Assembly: GCF_000632455.1 (NCBI RefSeq) | Contig: NZ_JFYL01000014.1 | Coordinates: 1-57,141, forward strand | Direction: 5' to 3' | DNA length: 57,141 bases | From: Acinetobacter sp. Ver3 | GTDB taxonomy: Bacteria; Pseudomonadota; Gammaproteobacteria; Pseudomonadales; Moraxellaceae | Shown: in pieces, positions 1-8,648 of the stretch | Layout of the letters: each line of letters starts with the position of its first letter | Position numbering within the stretch: position 1 is the stretch's first letter | Notes under the pieces: model-generated | Database searches by the model: none | What the model saw: only the letters and a program-made list of their open reading frames with translations | What the model was told of the DNA's origin: nothing | Position numbers and translations under genes: made by a program

Positions 1-176
1 TAACAGAAATTCCCTCAAAGTGTAAATTAATTATTTCTTTAAAACTGCTATATTCATTTTTTTATATTCATTTGTATCATCCATAAGCAAGAAAACATGC
101 GCTTTTAAAGCCGTGTCACTTGCAGAACTTGCATCGTTCAAGGGACAATAAGCCAAACTAAATTGTAGTCCTTATT

Positions 177-1343
177 ATGTCCCAAACTTTAGACGTTCTC
201 GGCGGTATTAGCGCTGAACAATTCCTTACGGAATATTGGCAAAAAAAACCGCTCCTCGTTCGTAATGCAGTTCCTGAAATTGTGGGTTTACTTGAACCCA
301 ATGATGTTATGGAGCTTGCACTCGATGAAAACGTGACTGCACGTTTGATCAAACAAAAAGATCGTGACCCTAATCAATGGAATGTGAAGTCATCGCCACT
401 GCTCAAAGCAGACTTCCAAAAAATGCCAAAATTATGGACATTACTCGTTCAAGCGGTCGATCACTATTCGTTTGATCTTGCTGAGTTATGGAAAAAATTT
501 CCTTTTATTCCTCAATGGCGTCGTGAAGATATTATGGTATCTTACGCACCACAAGGTGGTTCTGTCGGTAAGCACTTCGATTTTTATGATGTATTTTTAG
601 TTCAAGGTTACGGACATCGCCGTTGGCAATTAGGGCAAATGTGTGATGAACAGACGGCACTCGTTGCAGGTCAGCCTTTAAAACTTTTGCAAGAAATGGA
701 AGTTCATTTTGATGAAATTTTGGCGCCGGGCGATTTACTATACGTCCCACCAGGTCTTTCTCATTATGGCGTAGCTGAAGATGAGTGTTTAACCTATTCT
801 TTCGGGTTCCGCATGCCAAATATCTCAGACATGATGGATAGTCTTGGTGATTCTTTCTCAGAACAAGAGCAACTGAAAAAACCATTATTAGATGTCACTC
901 GCTCTGCCAGCACTGCTGTCGGCGAAATTTCAGATCATGAGCTTAGCTATTTGCGCGAACAACTTTTAGCTCAACTGCAAAATCCTCATATGCTAAATGA
1001 AGCCATCATGTGTCTCGCTTCGCAACCTGGTTATCCTAACAATATTCCAGAAAATGACGAAATTGGAACAGGTGATTTAGAAGAAGCACTTGAAGAAGGT
1101 TATTTATTAAAAATCGAACCTGCTTCACGTTTGCTTTATAGCAACTTCAATGATGAACTTAACTTTTGGGCGAATGGAGAGCGCTTATGTATCTCCGAAG
1201 AATTTAAACCTCATTTAAAACGTATCGCTGATGGTGAAATGATCGCTTTAGATGAAAGTTTATATGATCAACATATTCTTGAAGATCTCGCAGAACTTTT
1301 GAACAGTTCGATCATTATGTTGCTACCTTCGGAAGAAAACTAA
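177..1343 (+). CDS. roxA: Ribosomal protein 2-oxoglutarate oxygenase (RoxA/YcfD-like JmjC cupin)
   Basis: This 388-residue protein fits the bacterial JmjC/cupin_4 oxygenases, Fe(II)- and 2-oxoglutarate-dependent enzymes that hydroxylate an arginine of ribosomal protein L16 (E. coli YcfD). The iron ligands are visible: H133 and D135 in GKHFDFYD, and H196 in GLSHYG. The YGHRRWQLG segment (about 145-153) is typical of the family. The C-terminal third is helical and acidic, matching the winged-helix dimer region. Length agrees with YcfD. The start has no strong Shine-Dalgarno sequence, but the N-terminus aligns with the family without an extension. It stands alone, followed by a long palindrome. 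The L16 substrate is assigned by family. Confidence 0.88.
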   Translation: MSQTLDVLGGISAEQFLTEYWQKKPLLVRNAVPEIVGLLEPNDVMELALDENVTARLIKQKDRDPNQWNVKSSPLLKADFQKMPKLWTLLVQAVDHYSFDLAELWKKFPFIPQWRREDIMVSYAPQGGSVGKHFDFYDVFLVQGYGHRRWQLGQMCDEQTALVAGQPLKLLQEMEVHFDEILAPGDLLYVPPGLSHYGVAEDECLTYSFGFRMPNISDMMDSLGDSFSEQEQLKKPLLDVTRSASTAVGEISDHELSYLREQLLAQLQNPHMLNEAIMCLASQPGYPNNIPENDEIGTGDLEEALEEGYLLKIEPASRLLYSNFNDELNFWANGERLCISEEFKPHLKRIADGEMIALDESLYDQHILEDLAELLNSSIIMLLPSEEN

Positions 1344-1356
1344 ACCCATAAATATA

Positions 1357-1388
1357 AATTGTTAGCTTACAGCTGTAAGCTAACAATT
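1357..1388. repeat. Perfect 32-bp palindrome with no loop
   Basis: The half-site AATTGTTAGCTTACAG is followed directly by its exact reverse complement, 14 bases after the roxA stop. There is no T-run on either side, so it is not a standard intrinsic terminator. It could cruciform, end the roxA mRNA as a stable hairpin, or bind a dimeric protein ahead of the next gene. Confidence 0.9.
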
Positions 1389-1453
1389 CACTACTTGTCT
1401 GATTCCATAGAAGTTCGTAAGGTAATTACAGTAAAGAACGATGGAAAATAAAA

Positions 1454-3124
1454 ATGGCAAGTCCTGCTCAAGCAATAAGACATAAATTACTGAACACTTT
1501 TTTTTCAAGACATTCTGTATGGTTCGCATGTATTATCATCGCCCTGAGTATTACGTGGATTAGGCTATTTTACAGTCCCCATTATATTTATTATTTTCTA
1601 TCCGACAGTGTCATTAATATTATTTGGCTACTGACCAGTTTACTCAGTGTCTTAGGCCTATATGATGTACTTCAAAATAAACATTCAATTTTGAAGAACT
1701 ACCCAATCATGGGGCATTTTCGCTTCTTATTTGAAGATTTCAGACCCGAAATTCGTCAATATTTTATTGAATCAGACCAAGACGCTTTACCCTTTTCAAG
1801 AATGCAACGTAGCTTAGTTTATCAGCGTGCAAAGAATGAAAATGCTGATAAGCCTTTTGGTTCAATTATTGATGTATATCAAGAGGACTATCGTTTCATT
1901 ACCCACTCTCTTGCACCGAAACTCCCAGCTGATACCAGCACCTTCCGTATTAAAGTGGGTAATGATCAGTGCGCTCAACCTTATAGTGCATCAATCATGA
2001 ATATCTCAGCAATGAGTTTTGGGAGTTTAAGTGCTAATGCAATACGCGCACTTAATCTCGGTGCCCACATGGGTCAGTTCTATCATGATACTGGCGAAGG
2101 AAGCCTAAGCCCCTACCATCTTGAAAATAATGGAGATATTGTTTGGCAAATCGCCAGTGGATATTTTGGTTGTCGAACTGAAGAAGGTCTATTTGATCCT
2201 GAAAAATTTAAAGCTCAAGCTAAACATCCCAATATCAAAATGATTGAGCTAAAACTGTCTCAAGGTGCAAAACCAGGTCACGGCGGTATTTTACCCAAAC
2301 ATAAGATTACAGAAGAAATTTCGAAAATTCGTGGTGTTCCTCGTGATCGCGATTGTATTTCCCCGCCAAGCCACCCTAGCTTTAATACACCGATTGAAAT
2401 GATGTATTTTATTCAAAAGTTACGTGAACTATCAGGTGGTAAACCTGTTGGATTCAAATTATGTATCGGACAGCCTTGGCAATTTATGAGTATTGTCAAA
2501 GCGATGCTTGAAACCAATATTGTTCCTGATTTTATCGTCGTAGATGGATCAGAAGGTGGAACCGGTGCTGCACCGATTGAATTTAGCGATAATATCGGTA
2601 CACCTCTGCGTGAAGCTCTATTGTTTGCACACAATACCTTAGTAGGTGCTGGATTAAGAGATAAAGTAAAAATTGGTGCAAGTGGTAAAATCATTAGTGC
2701 TTTTGATATTGCAAGTACCTTTGCCTTAGGTGCAGATTGGGTGAATTCAGCTCGTGGATTTATGTTTGCTGTCGGTTGTATCCAAGCTCAAAGTTGCCAT
2801 ACCAATCAGTGTCCAGTTGGGGTAGCAACACAAGATGCTGAGCGCCAAAAAGCAGTCCATGTACCAACGAAAGCAGAACGTGTTTATAATTTCCACAAAA
2901 ATACATTACATGCACTAGCAGAAATGATAGCAGCTGCAGGTTTAAATCATCCGAGTGAAATTAAAGCTCATCATCTCGCGCAACGTATAAATGATCGTGA
3001 AATCAAAAATTATGCTCAATTACATTTTTGGTTAGAATCGGGTCAACTATTGAACTGTAAAGATAAAGACGAAGAAAATTTCTATTTCAGAATGTGGAAT
3101 TTGGCAGATGCCAGCAAATTCTAG
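1454..3124 (+). CDS. Membrane-anchored FMN-binding glutamate synthase-like protein
   Basis: This 556-residue protein carries the FMN-binding synthase domain of glutamate synthase without the amidotransferase or GXGXG domains. Two hydrophobic segments (about residues 19-41 and 46-70) should anchor it in the inner membrane. The synthase core runs from about 130 to 520, including ISAMSFGSLSANA, KPGHGGILP and DGSEGGTGAAP. The three cysteines that ligate the 3Fe-4S cluster in GltB are kept as C442, C448 and C453 (GCxxxxxCHxNxCPVGVATQ), so it is likely a redox enzyme with FMN and an iron-sulfur cluster. The true substrate of these stand-alone proteins is not established. GGA lies 8 bases before the start. 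It is probably monocistronic. Confidence 0.85.
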   Translation: MASPAQAIRHKLLNTFFSRHSVWFACIIIALSITWIRLFYSPHYIYYFLSDSVINIIWLLTSLLSVLGLYDVLQNKHSILKNYPIMGHFRFLFEDFRPEIRQYFIESDQDALPFSRMQRSLVYQRAKNENADKPFGSIIDVYQEDYRFITHSLAPKLPADTSTFRIKVGNDQCAQPYSASIMNISAMSFGSLSANAIRALNLGAHMGQFYHDTGEGSLSPYHLENNGDIVWQIASGYFGCRTEEGLFDPEKFKAQAKHPNIKMIELKLSQGAKPGHGGILPKHKITEEISKIRGVPRDRDCISPPSHPSFNTPIEMMYFIQKLRELSGGKPVGFKLCIGQPWQFMSIVKAMLETNIVPDFIVVDGSEGGTGAAPIEFSDNIGTPLREALLFAHNTLVGAGLRDKVKIGASGKIISAFDIASTFALGADWVNSARGFMFAVGCIQAQSCHTNQCPVGVATQDAERQKAVHVPTKAERVYNFHKNTLHALAEMIAAAGLNHPSEIKAHHLAQRINDREIKNYAQLHFWLESGQLLNCKDKDEENFYFRMWNLADASKF

Positions 3125-3133
3125 TTTCATCAA

Positions 3134-3157
3134 AAAGGTGCTGAAATCAGCACCTTT
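3134..3157. terminator. Bidirectional intrinsic terminator
   Basis: The stem AAAGGTGCTGA pairs with TCAGCACCTTT, followed by TATTTT on the plus strand and preceded by A-rich sequence. It lies between the convergent ends of the FMN protein gene and the alpha/beta hydrolase gene. Confidence 0.85.
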
Positions 3158-3160
3158 ATT

Positions 3161-4189
3161 TTAAAAGTATCCTTTATGACTTTGAGCATGCAAGAACGCT
3201 GGGATTAGACCCGTTAATGCTGCCCGTATATCAGCACGCTCATTGATCAACTGATGGGATCCCTCCTCTAGCATAAGCAAGGTCTGGAGGCGAAACTTTC
3301 TGCGAATAAATTCGATATTATAACGCCAGTCTACGGTTTGATCTTGGGCACCTTGAGCGAGCCATACTGGAATTCGGCATGCAGGTCGATTTTCCATTTC
3401 CAACATCCACTTTGACATTGCTAATATCCAATCCATCCCCATCATACGCGGTTGTAATGGATCTTTTAGACGTACAAATCTTAAAAATTCAGGGTTGTGA
3501 TTATTGCGCTTAAAATGTCTTGGAACTTCACGTTTGATACGGCGAATGATGCCTAAGCCTACTGGATTATGCCACCATGCTGTTTTTGCAGGTCTGACTA
3601 ACGGCGACAAGAGCAATACGCGTTCTACAATTGGATTTTTACGTTGTTCAGCAAACTCCAACAAATGATGCATCCAAATTGCACCACCAGTACTCTGTCC
3701 GATACCTAGCCATGGTTTAGGCAATTGATCCGCTTGTTTTACATATTGGTGAACCGCATGGAGTACTTGCTGATAATGATCAAAGTTCTGAATGCTGGCA
3801 GCATTCCCATCACTTAACCCATGTCCAGGCAAGTCATAAGTTAAAACACTAAACCCTTGATCCAGCAATTCACCAATAATTGGTTGGTAAATCCCACTGT
3901 GTTCCAAATAGCCATGCAATAAGAATACAGTACCTTTCACCTGCTCTATGCGAGGTTGATACACCTGCACATGAAGTTTGAACAAAGGCATTTTGATATA
4001 ACCCTGCCAATAATTCGCTTCAAGACGATCAAGTGCGTAAAGATGACGATAAGCTTGAATCTCTTTCGAAGGAGAATAAGGTCGATTTAAATTTAATGGT
4101 TCCAATCTTAAAGGTGTTTGTTCTCGATTCGGAATGGGTAAATCGAGTTGTTTCAACACATTTGGATTCAGAAATGGAATATCAGACAT
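3161..4189 (-). CDS. Alpha/beta hydrolase (lysophospholipase-like)
   Basis: An alpha/beta hydrolase of the serine aminopeptidase/monoacylglycerol lipase type. The oxyanion segment LLHGYLEHSG lies near residues 90-99, the nucleophile elbow GQSTGG has Ser at about 166, and DQTVDW and GSH near the C-terminus fit the catalytic Asp and His. There is no signal peptide, so it is probably cytoplasmic. The frame could open 18 bases earlier, but GGAGGT sits just before the ATG at 4189, which overlaps the upstream stop as TAATG, so this start is preferred. It is the last gene of a four-gene minus-strand run. Substrate is unknown; a lysophospholipid or acylglycerol is an inference. Confidence 0.82.
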   Translation of the reverse strand: MSDIPFLNPNVLKQLDLPIPNREQTPLRLEPLNLNRPYSPSKEIQAYRHLYALDRLEANYWQGYIKMPLFKLHVQVYQPRIEQVKGTVFLLHGYLEHSGIYQPIIGELLDQGFSVLTYDLPGHGLSDGNAASIQNFDHYQQVLHAVHQYVKQADQLPKPWLGIGQSTGGAIWMHHLLEFAEQRKNPIVERVLLLSPLVRPAKTAWWHNPVGLGIIRRIKREVPRHFKRNNHNPEFLRFVRLKDPLQPRMMGMDWILAMSKWMLEMENRPACRIPVWLAQGAQDQTVDWRYNIEFIRRKFRLQTLLMLEEGSHQLINERADIRAALTGLIPAFLHAQSHKGYF

Positions 4190-5319
4190 TATGGCACCTC
4201 CCGACAACCGCTAGAGCCAAACATTACATCTCTGATCGTGGCAAGTAATTCATAATTTGCACGACGACTGTGATCGTAATTTAATTGGCTAGGACGCCAT
4301 GTTGTCAGCATTGTAGGCATGGGCGCTTCAACAGGAATTGTCTTGATACCGTTCAAAGCAAAAAGACGTCGTGTACGTGTCATATGATAACGATCGGTAA
4401 TCAGAATCACTGTCGGCGCTCCTCCTTTTTTTTGTAATAATAATGAACTAAAGCGTGTATTCTCACAGGTATTCATGCTGCGTTGCTCTAATAGATTCGC
4501 TTCTACGCCACGCGATGCTAGCCAAGCTTGCATGTACGGTGCTTCAACACCACTCAACACAATAGGTAAATCCGTTTGCTTCTCAATCTCAAGTGTTTTT
4601 TCTAGTCTAGAGCGTGTATAATCATTAACTACGATATCAATTTTATTATCCCCTAGCGTCAACCCACCACCCAACACTACTATCGCATAAGGTTTATCTT
4701 GTTGATTTGATAAAGTTTTATTTTCATTTTGAATCAACGCGATATCTTTGTAGATTTGCGGATCTAATGTTTGAACCTCGTCTTCTTCTAAGGGATGATT
4801 TCTAAGGAAAAATTCATATTTTTCCATTAAAGCCAAGCGCTGATTTTTTTCTTCATTGATGGATGAGTTTGTTGAATCAGTTTGGCTTATGGCAACATCA
4901 CTGGCTAAATCAGGCTGATCAATTGCGAAGACAACATCCTCTTTAGTTTCATTCTTTGTATTTGCATCTATAAGCAATTCATCTTTAATTTTTTGTTTTA
5001 ATAAAACATAGCGAGTTTGAATTTCAGCAAGCTGTTCAGCCCCTTGATCATTCAATTGTTCTTCAATAAGTTTGAGATAAGCTTGTCTTGCAATCCACAG
5101 CCTTGAACCAGGCTCCAAATCCTCCTTATCAGTTAACGCTGCCATTTGCTGGCTCTTGGCCGCAATTTCGTCAACTTTGATAGGTACAAATGCGTGAAGT
5201 GATTTCACAACAAGTGCTGAATAAAATGGTGTATACCAGAAAACCATGAGACAGCCCAAAAGTGCGAATATGATCGCCATCATACGCACCGTTGTCACCA
5301 TCCAATGTTTTCTAGACAT
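4189..5319 (-). CDS. YdcF/ElyC-family (DUF218) membrane protein
   Basis: This 376-residue protein has one N-terminal membrane segment (about residues 10-32) and a C-terminal DUF218 domain from about 210 onward. The domain starts with the family's hydrophobic strand and glycines, YAIVVLGGG, and includes the ITDRYHMTR signature. Between them lies a long charged, probably helical region (about 45-200) that short YdcF proteins lack. Family members SanA and ElyC are linked to envelope integrity and peptidoglycan or lipid-carrier metabolism, and murB directly upstream supports an envelope role here. AAGGA precedes the start, 10 bases after the murB stop. The biochemical activity is not known. Confidence 0.8.
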   Translation of the reverse strand: MSRKHWMVTTVRMMAIIFALLGCLMVFWYTPFYSALVVKSLHAFVPIKVDEIAAKSQQMAALTDKEDLEPGSRLWIARQAYLKLIEEQLNDQGAEQLAEIQTRYVLLKQKIKDELLIDANTKNETKEDVVFAIDQPDLASDVAISQTDSTNSSINEEKNQRLALMEKYEFFLRNHPLEEDEVQTLDPQIYKDIALIQNENKTLSNQQDKPYAIVVLGGGLTLGDNKIDIVVNDYTRSRLEKTLEIEKQTDLPIVLSGVEAPYMQAWLASRGVEANLLEQRSMNTCENTRFSSLLLQKKGGAPTVILITDRYHMTRTRRLFALNGIKTIPVEAPMPTMLTTWRPSQLNYDHSRRANYELLATIRDVMFGSSGCREVP

Positions 5320-5329
5320 ATTGTCCTTT

Positions 5330-6367
5330 TTAAACCAAATGAGATTGAATAGAACCTTTTTGATCGAACAAAACAGGCTCAGGTTCTAATAAAATACCAA
5401 ACTTATTTAACACATCTTGCTGCACAGAGCGATAGGTTGCTTGCACATCTGTGAGAGATGCATCGGCGTAATTGACTAAAACTAAAGCCTGTCGATCAAA
5501 CATTCCCACTTTTCCTAATTTTTTTCCTTTCCAGCCTGATTGGTCAATCAACCAACCAGCTGCAACTTTTACAGAACCATCCGCTTGAGGATAGTGTGGA
5601 ATCGTGGGATGAAGCCGTAAAACTTCCTCAAATTTCGTTTTAATTAAAATCGGATTTTTAAAAAAGCTCCCTGCATTTGGATATTCTGCAGGATCTGGGA
5701 GTTTACTTTGACGAATTTTGATCACTTGTTGCTGTAAATTATATGGCGTAATGTCATCGCCCATCGCAGCTTTTAAATCTCCATAATTCATTTTGAGTTG
5801 TGGCTGTTTAAGTAATTTAAAGATGACCGCAGTAATAACAAACCGCTCAGGGTGATCTTTAAAAATGCTGTGTCGATATGAAAAATGACAATCACTCGCT
5901 TGGATTTGAACGATTACATTTTTAGTACGATCAAAAGCCTCTACAAATTCAATAAATTCACCGACTTCAACACCATAGGCACCGATGTTCTGAACAGGTG
6001 CAGCACCCACCCACCCTGGAATCAATGCGAGATTTTGCAATCCATAGAAACCTTGCTCTGTTGTCCATAGCACGAACTCATGCCAGTGACGTCCAGCACC
6101 TACTCGAATTGTGACATTGGTATCATCTTCAGCAAGCAGGACAAGATCATCTAAATGTAATTGAACAACTAAAGCATCTAAATACTCGGGAAGCAGCATA
6201 TTACTCCCCCCAGAAAGTATCATCATGTTTAATTGAGCTTGCTCACCAAATTGAATTGCTTCTCGCAAATCTTGAAGAGATCGAACAATACAATAATGGG
6301 ATGCAACAGCATTTAAATTCAACGTATTGAAAGACTGGAGTTGTATATTGGTTTGAATATCAATCAT
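5330..6367 (-). CDS. murB: UDP-N-acetylenolpyruvoylglucosamine reductase MurB
   Basis: MurB reduces UDP-GlcNAc-enolpyruvate to UDP-MurNAc with NADPH and FAD in the cytoplasmic steps of peptidoglycan synthesis. The FAD-binding segments [11 protein letters not shown] (about 50-60) and [17 protein letters not shown] are present, and [11 protein letters not shown] carries the Ser that acts as proton donor in E. coli-type (type I) MurB. At 345 residues it matches type I length. It lies 9 bases after the phosphatase gene and 10 before the YdcF gene, so it is almost certainly cotranscribed with both. Confidence 0.95.
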   Translation of the reverse strand: MIDIQTNIQLQSFNTLNLNAVASHYCIVRSLQDLREAIQFGEQAQLNMMILSGGSNMLLPEYLDALVVQLHLDDLVLLAEDDTNVTIRVGAGRHWHEFVLWTTEQGFYGLQNLALIPGWVGAAPVQNIGAYGVEVGEFIEFVEAFDRTKNVIVQIQASDCHFSYRHSIFKDHPERFVITAVIFKLLKQPQLKMNYGDLKAAMGDDITPYNLQQQVIKIRQSKLPDPAEYPNAGSFFKNPILIKTKFEEVLRLHPTIPHYPQADGSVKVAAGWLIDQSGWKGKKLGKVGMFDRQALVLVNYADASLTDVQATYRSVQQDVLNKFGILLEPEPVLFDQKGSIQSHLV

Positions 6368-6376
6368 ATTTTCATC

Positions 6377-6898
6377 TTACTCAACGTTTGACTGCTGCAA
6401 CATTGGTTTTAAGTAACTAATCCATGCTTTACTGTTCGACTCACATTGATCTAAGACCAACTCAAAGCCATCATCTCCACCATAGTAAGGATCTGGTACG
6501 GGTTGATTTAAATATGAAGGATCCTTGGCACTCATGAGCTCTATTTTTGCTCGCAGTTCATGGTTTTGAAATATTTGCGCTGCTTCAGCTTGCAGTTTCT
6601 GAATATTGACTAGGTTTTCATGATCCATCGCCAAGATTAAATCAAATTCCTGAAAGTCTTCAATACGAATCTGTCTCGCACGTAATGAAGATAAATCATA
6701 TCCTCGTTTCAATGCGTGCTTTTGACTTCGATGATCAGGCGCTTTGTTTGGGTGGTAATTACTGGTTCCAGCTGAATCAACTTGAATATTTAATTTTTCT
6801 AAATCAGCAAAGTGTTTCATTACCACTTCTGCTGTTGGGGAACGACAAATATTTCCTAAACATACACATAAAATTTTGTATGGCATTTTCGTCGTCAT
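6377..6898 (-). CDS. Low-molecular-weight protein-tyrosine phosphatase
   Basis: The N-terminal P-loop CLGNICRS (C13 nucleophile, R19) and the general-acid loop PDPYYGG near residues 130-136 define a low-molecular-weight tyrosine phosphatase of 173 residues. The longer open frame adds 12 unrelated residues. The ATG at 6898 has GAGG six bases upstream, so it is the better start. In other bacteria these enzymes act with Wzc/Ptk kinases on capsule synthesis, but here the gene heads a unit with murB and YdcF, and no tyrosine kinase or capsule gene is in the window. The target is therefore unknown. Confidence 0.88.
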   Translation of the reverse strand: MTTKMPYKILCVCLGNICRSPTAEVVMKHFADLEKLNIQVDSAGTSNYHPNKAPDHRSQKHALKRGYDLSSLRARQIRIEDFQEFDLILAMDHENLVNIQKLQAEAAQIFQNHELRAKIELMSAKDPSYLNQPVPDPYYGGDDGFELVLDQCESNSKAWISYLKPMLQQSNVE

Positions 6899-7011
6899 CT
6901 TCGCCTCAAAAATACATATACTTTCGCAGTGCATATGTTAAGTTATTTAAGGAGTGAATCCTATAGAACTGTAAAACAATAATCTTATTTAAAGCGCAAA
7001 AAGGATGTGTG

Positions 7012-8172
7012 ATGAGCCAATTTCAATTTCAAACTGTCGGGAATATTATTTCTGGTTTAGGGAGTATTCAACAGCTTGGCTCAATTTTAAAACAACATCG
7101 ATTTAATAAAGTTCTTCTCGTCACAGATCAAGGAATGATTGATCATCACCTCCACCAACCTATTCTTCACATTTTCAACGCTACTGGGACTGAGTTCAGT
7201 ATTTTTTCCGATGTCGTTGCAGACCCTCCTGAGGAAGTCATCTTAAATGCAGTAGATGAAGCAATACGTTTACACATTGATGCAGTCATTGGTTTTGGCG
7301 GTGGTAGCTCTTTAGACGTGGCAAAAGTTATTGCCGTACTTTCACACCCCAATCAAACCCAAACGATTTCTGAGTTATATGGCGTCAATCAAGCTCAACC
7401 GCCACGATTACCACTCATCTTAGTGCCTACAACTGCAGGTACGGGTTCTGAAGTTACACCAATCTCTATTGTCACTACAGGCAAAACAACAAAAACAGGA
7501 ATTGTTTCACCCGTTCTGTATGCGGATACTGCCATTTTAGATGCCACTTTTACTCAAGGTCTTCCGGCTCACATCACTGCAGCAACAGGAATTGATGCAA
7601 TGGTGCATGCAATTGAAGCCTACACCTCAAAACTAAAGAAAAATTTCTATTCTGATTTGCTCGCTAAACAAGCATTGGATTTATTGAATCAAAATTTAAA
7701 ACTTGTTCTAGAGCAACCCCAAAACCTAGAAGCGCGTCAAAAAATGCTCTTAGGTTCTATGTTGGCTGGGCAGGCATTTGCAAATGCACCTGTTGGAGCG
7801 GTTCATGCGCTTGCCTATCCTTTGGGCGGGCATTATCACTTATCGCATGGTCATACCAATGCAATCGTGCTTGTTGAAACACTGAAATTCAATGCACCTC
7901 AAGCGAAGAAATACTATGCTGAACTGATGCAATGGATTGACCCTTATAGCAAAGGCAATACTGATGGCTTATGTGATTTGTTTATCGATCATATGGAAAG
8001 GCATGTTAGCCAGAGTGGGTTGAGCTTAAAACTCAATGAGCTAGGTGTACAAGAATCAGATTTAGAGATGTTAGCTAATGATGCAATGCAACAAACGCGC
8101 CTCTTACAAAACAATCCTAGAGCTCTAAGCTATGCTGATGCTTTAAGCATCTACCAAGCAATTTATCATTAA
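7012..8172 (+). CDS. Iron-containing (group III) alcohol dehydrogenase
   Basis: A 386-residue group III alcohol dehydrogenase, NAD(P)- and usually Fe(II)-dependent. The nucleotide-binding GGGSSLDVAK (about residues 95-104), PTTAGTGSEVTP (about 140-151) and the metal-site histidines in HALAYPLGGHYHLSHGHTNA are all present. A GTG lies three bases upstream of the chosen ATG, which has AAGGA at a six-base spacing. The substrate alcohol cannot be read from the sequence. It is followed after 36 bases by a thioesterase on the same strand and is divergent from the phosphatase gene. Confidence 0.87.
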   Translation: MSQFQFQTVGNIISGLGSIQQLGSILKQHRFNKVLLVTDQGMIDHHLHQPILHIFNATGTEFSIFSDVVADPPEEVILNAVDEAIRLHIDAVIGFGGGSSLDVAKVIAVLSHPNQTQTISELYGVNQAQPPRLPLILVPTTAGTGSEVTPISIVTTGKTTKTGIVSPVLYADTAILDATFTQGLPAHITAATGIDAMVHAIEAYTSKLKKNFYSDLLAKQALDLLNQNLKLVLEQPQNLEARQKMLLGSMLAGQAFANAPVGAVHALAYPLGGHYHLSHGHTNAIVLVETLKFNAPQAKKYYAELMQWIDPYSKGNTDGLCDLFIDHMERHVSQSGLSLKLNELGVQESDLEMLANDAMQQTRLLQNNPRALSYADALSIYQAIYH

Positions 8173-8208
8173 ATGACTCGAATCTTTAATCAACTTTCTA
8201 AATAAAAT

Positions 8209-8646
8209 ATGACAACTATTTCAAAAAAAACCAGAGCTGACTATCAATTCTTTTTTCCAATCCAAACCCGTTGGGCTGATAATGACGTGTATGGGCATGT
8301 CAATAACGTCACTTATTACAGCTACTTTGACACCGCCGCAAATGCGCTACTTATTCAACACGCACTATTTGACTTTAAAACTTCGCCTATCATTGGGCTC
8401 GTTGTTGAATCAAAATGTACATATTTTTCTGAACTATCCTACCCCGAAGTGATTGATGTTGCTGTCGCTATCGAAAAGATTGGACGATCTTCAGTGACGT
8501 ATAGCATTTCAATATTTAAGAAAAATCAATCAGAGCCTGCTGCTCAAGGTTATTTTGTCCATGTATTTGTCGACCGTCACTCTCGTAAAAGTATTGAATT
8601 ACCAAACTCAATACGCGAAGCCTTAACTACGTTTATAACAAAATAA
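8209..8646 (+). CDS. Acyl-CoA thioesterase, 4-hydroxybenzoyl-CoA thioesterase type
   Basis: A single hot-dog-fold protein of 145 residues. The motif RWADNDVYGHVNNVTYY near the N-terminus matches the YbgC/4-hydroxybenzoyl-CoA thioesterase family, with Asp before GHVNN as the catalytic residue. It should hydrolyse an acyl-CoA in the cytoplasm; chain length is unknown. It probably shares a transcript with the alcohol dehydrogenase 36 bases upstream. Its stop is only 2 bases from the convergent dnaX stop, and I see no hairpin between them. Confidence 0.83.
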   Translation: MTTISKKTRADYQFFFPIQTRWADNDVYGHVNNVTYYSYFDTAANALLIQHALFDFKTSPIIGLVVESKCTYFSELSYPEVIDVAVAIEKIGRSSVTYSISIFKKNQSEPAAQGYFVHVFVDRHSRKSIELPNSIREALTTFITK

Positions 8647-8648
8647 AC

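Noticed and set aside
532..885. Antisense ORF inside roxA
   Set aside because: Shadow frame of a well-supported gene, with no ribosome site or family resemblance. Many similar overlapping frames were dismissed for the same reason.
1441..1460. ATG at 1441 as start of the FMN protein
   Set aside because: It is in a different frame from the coding sequence.
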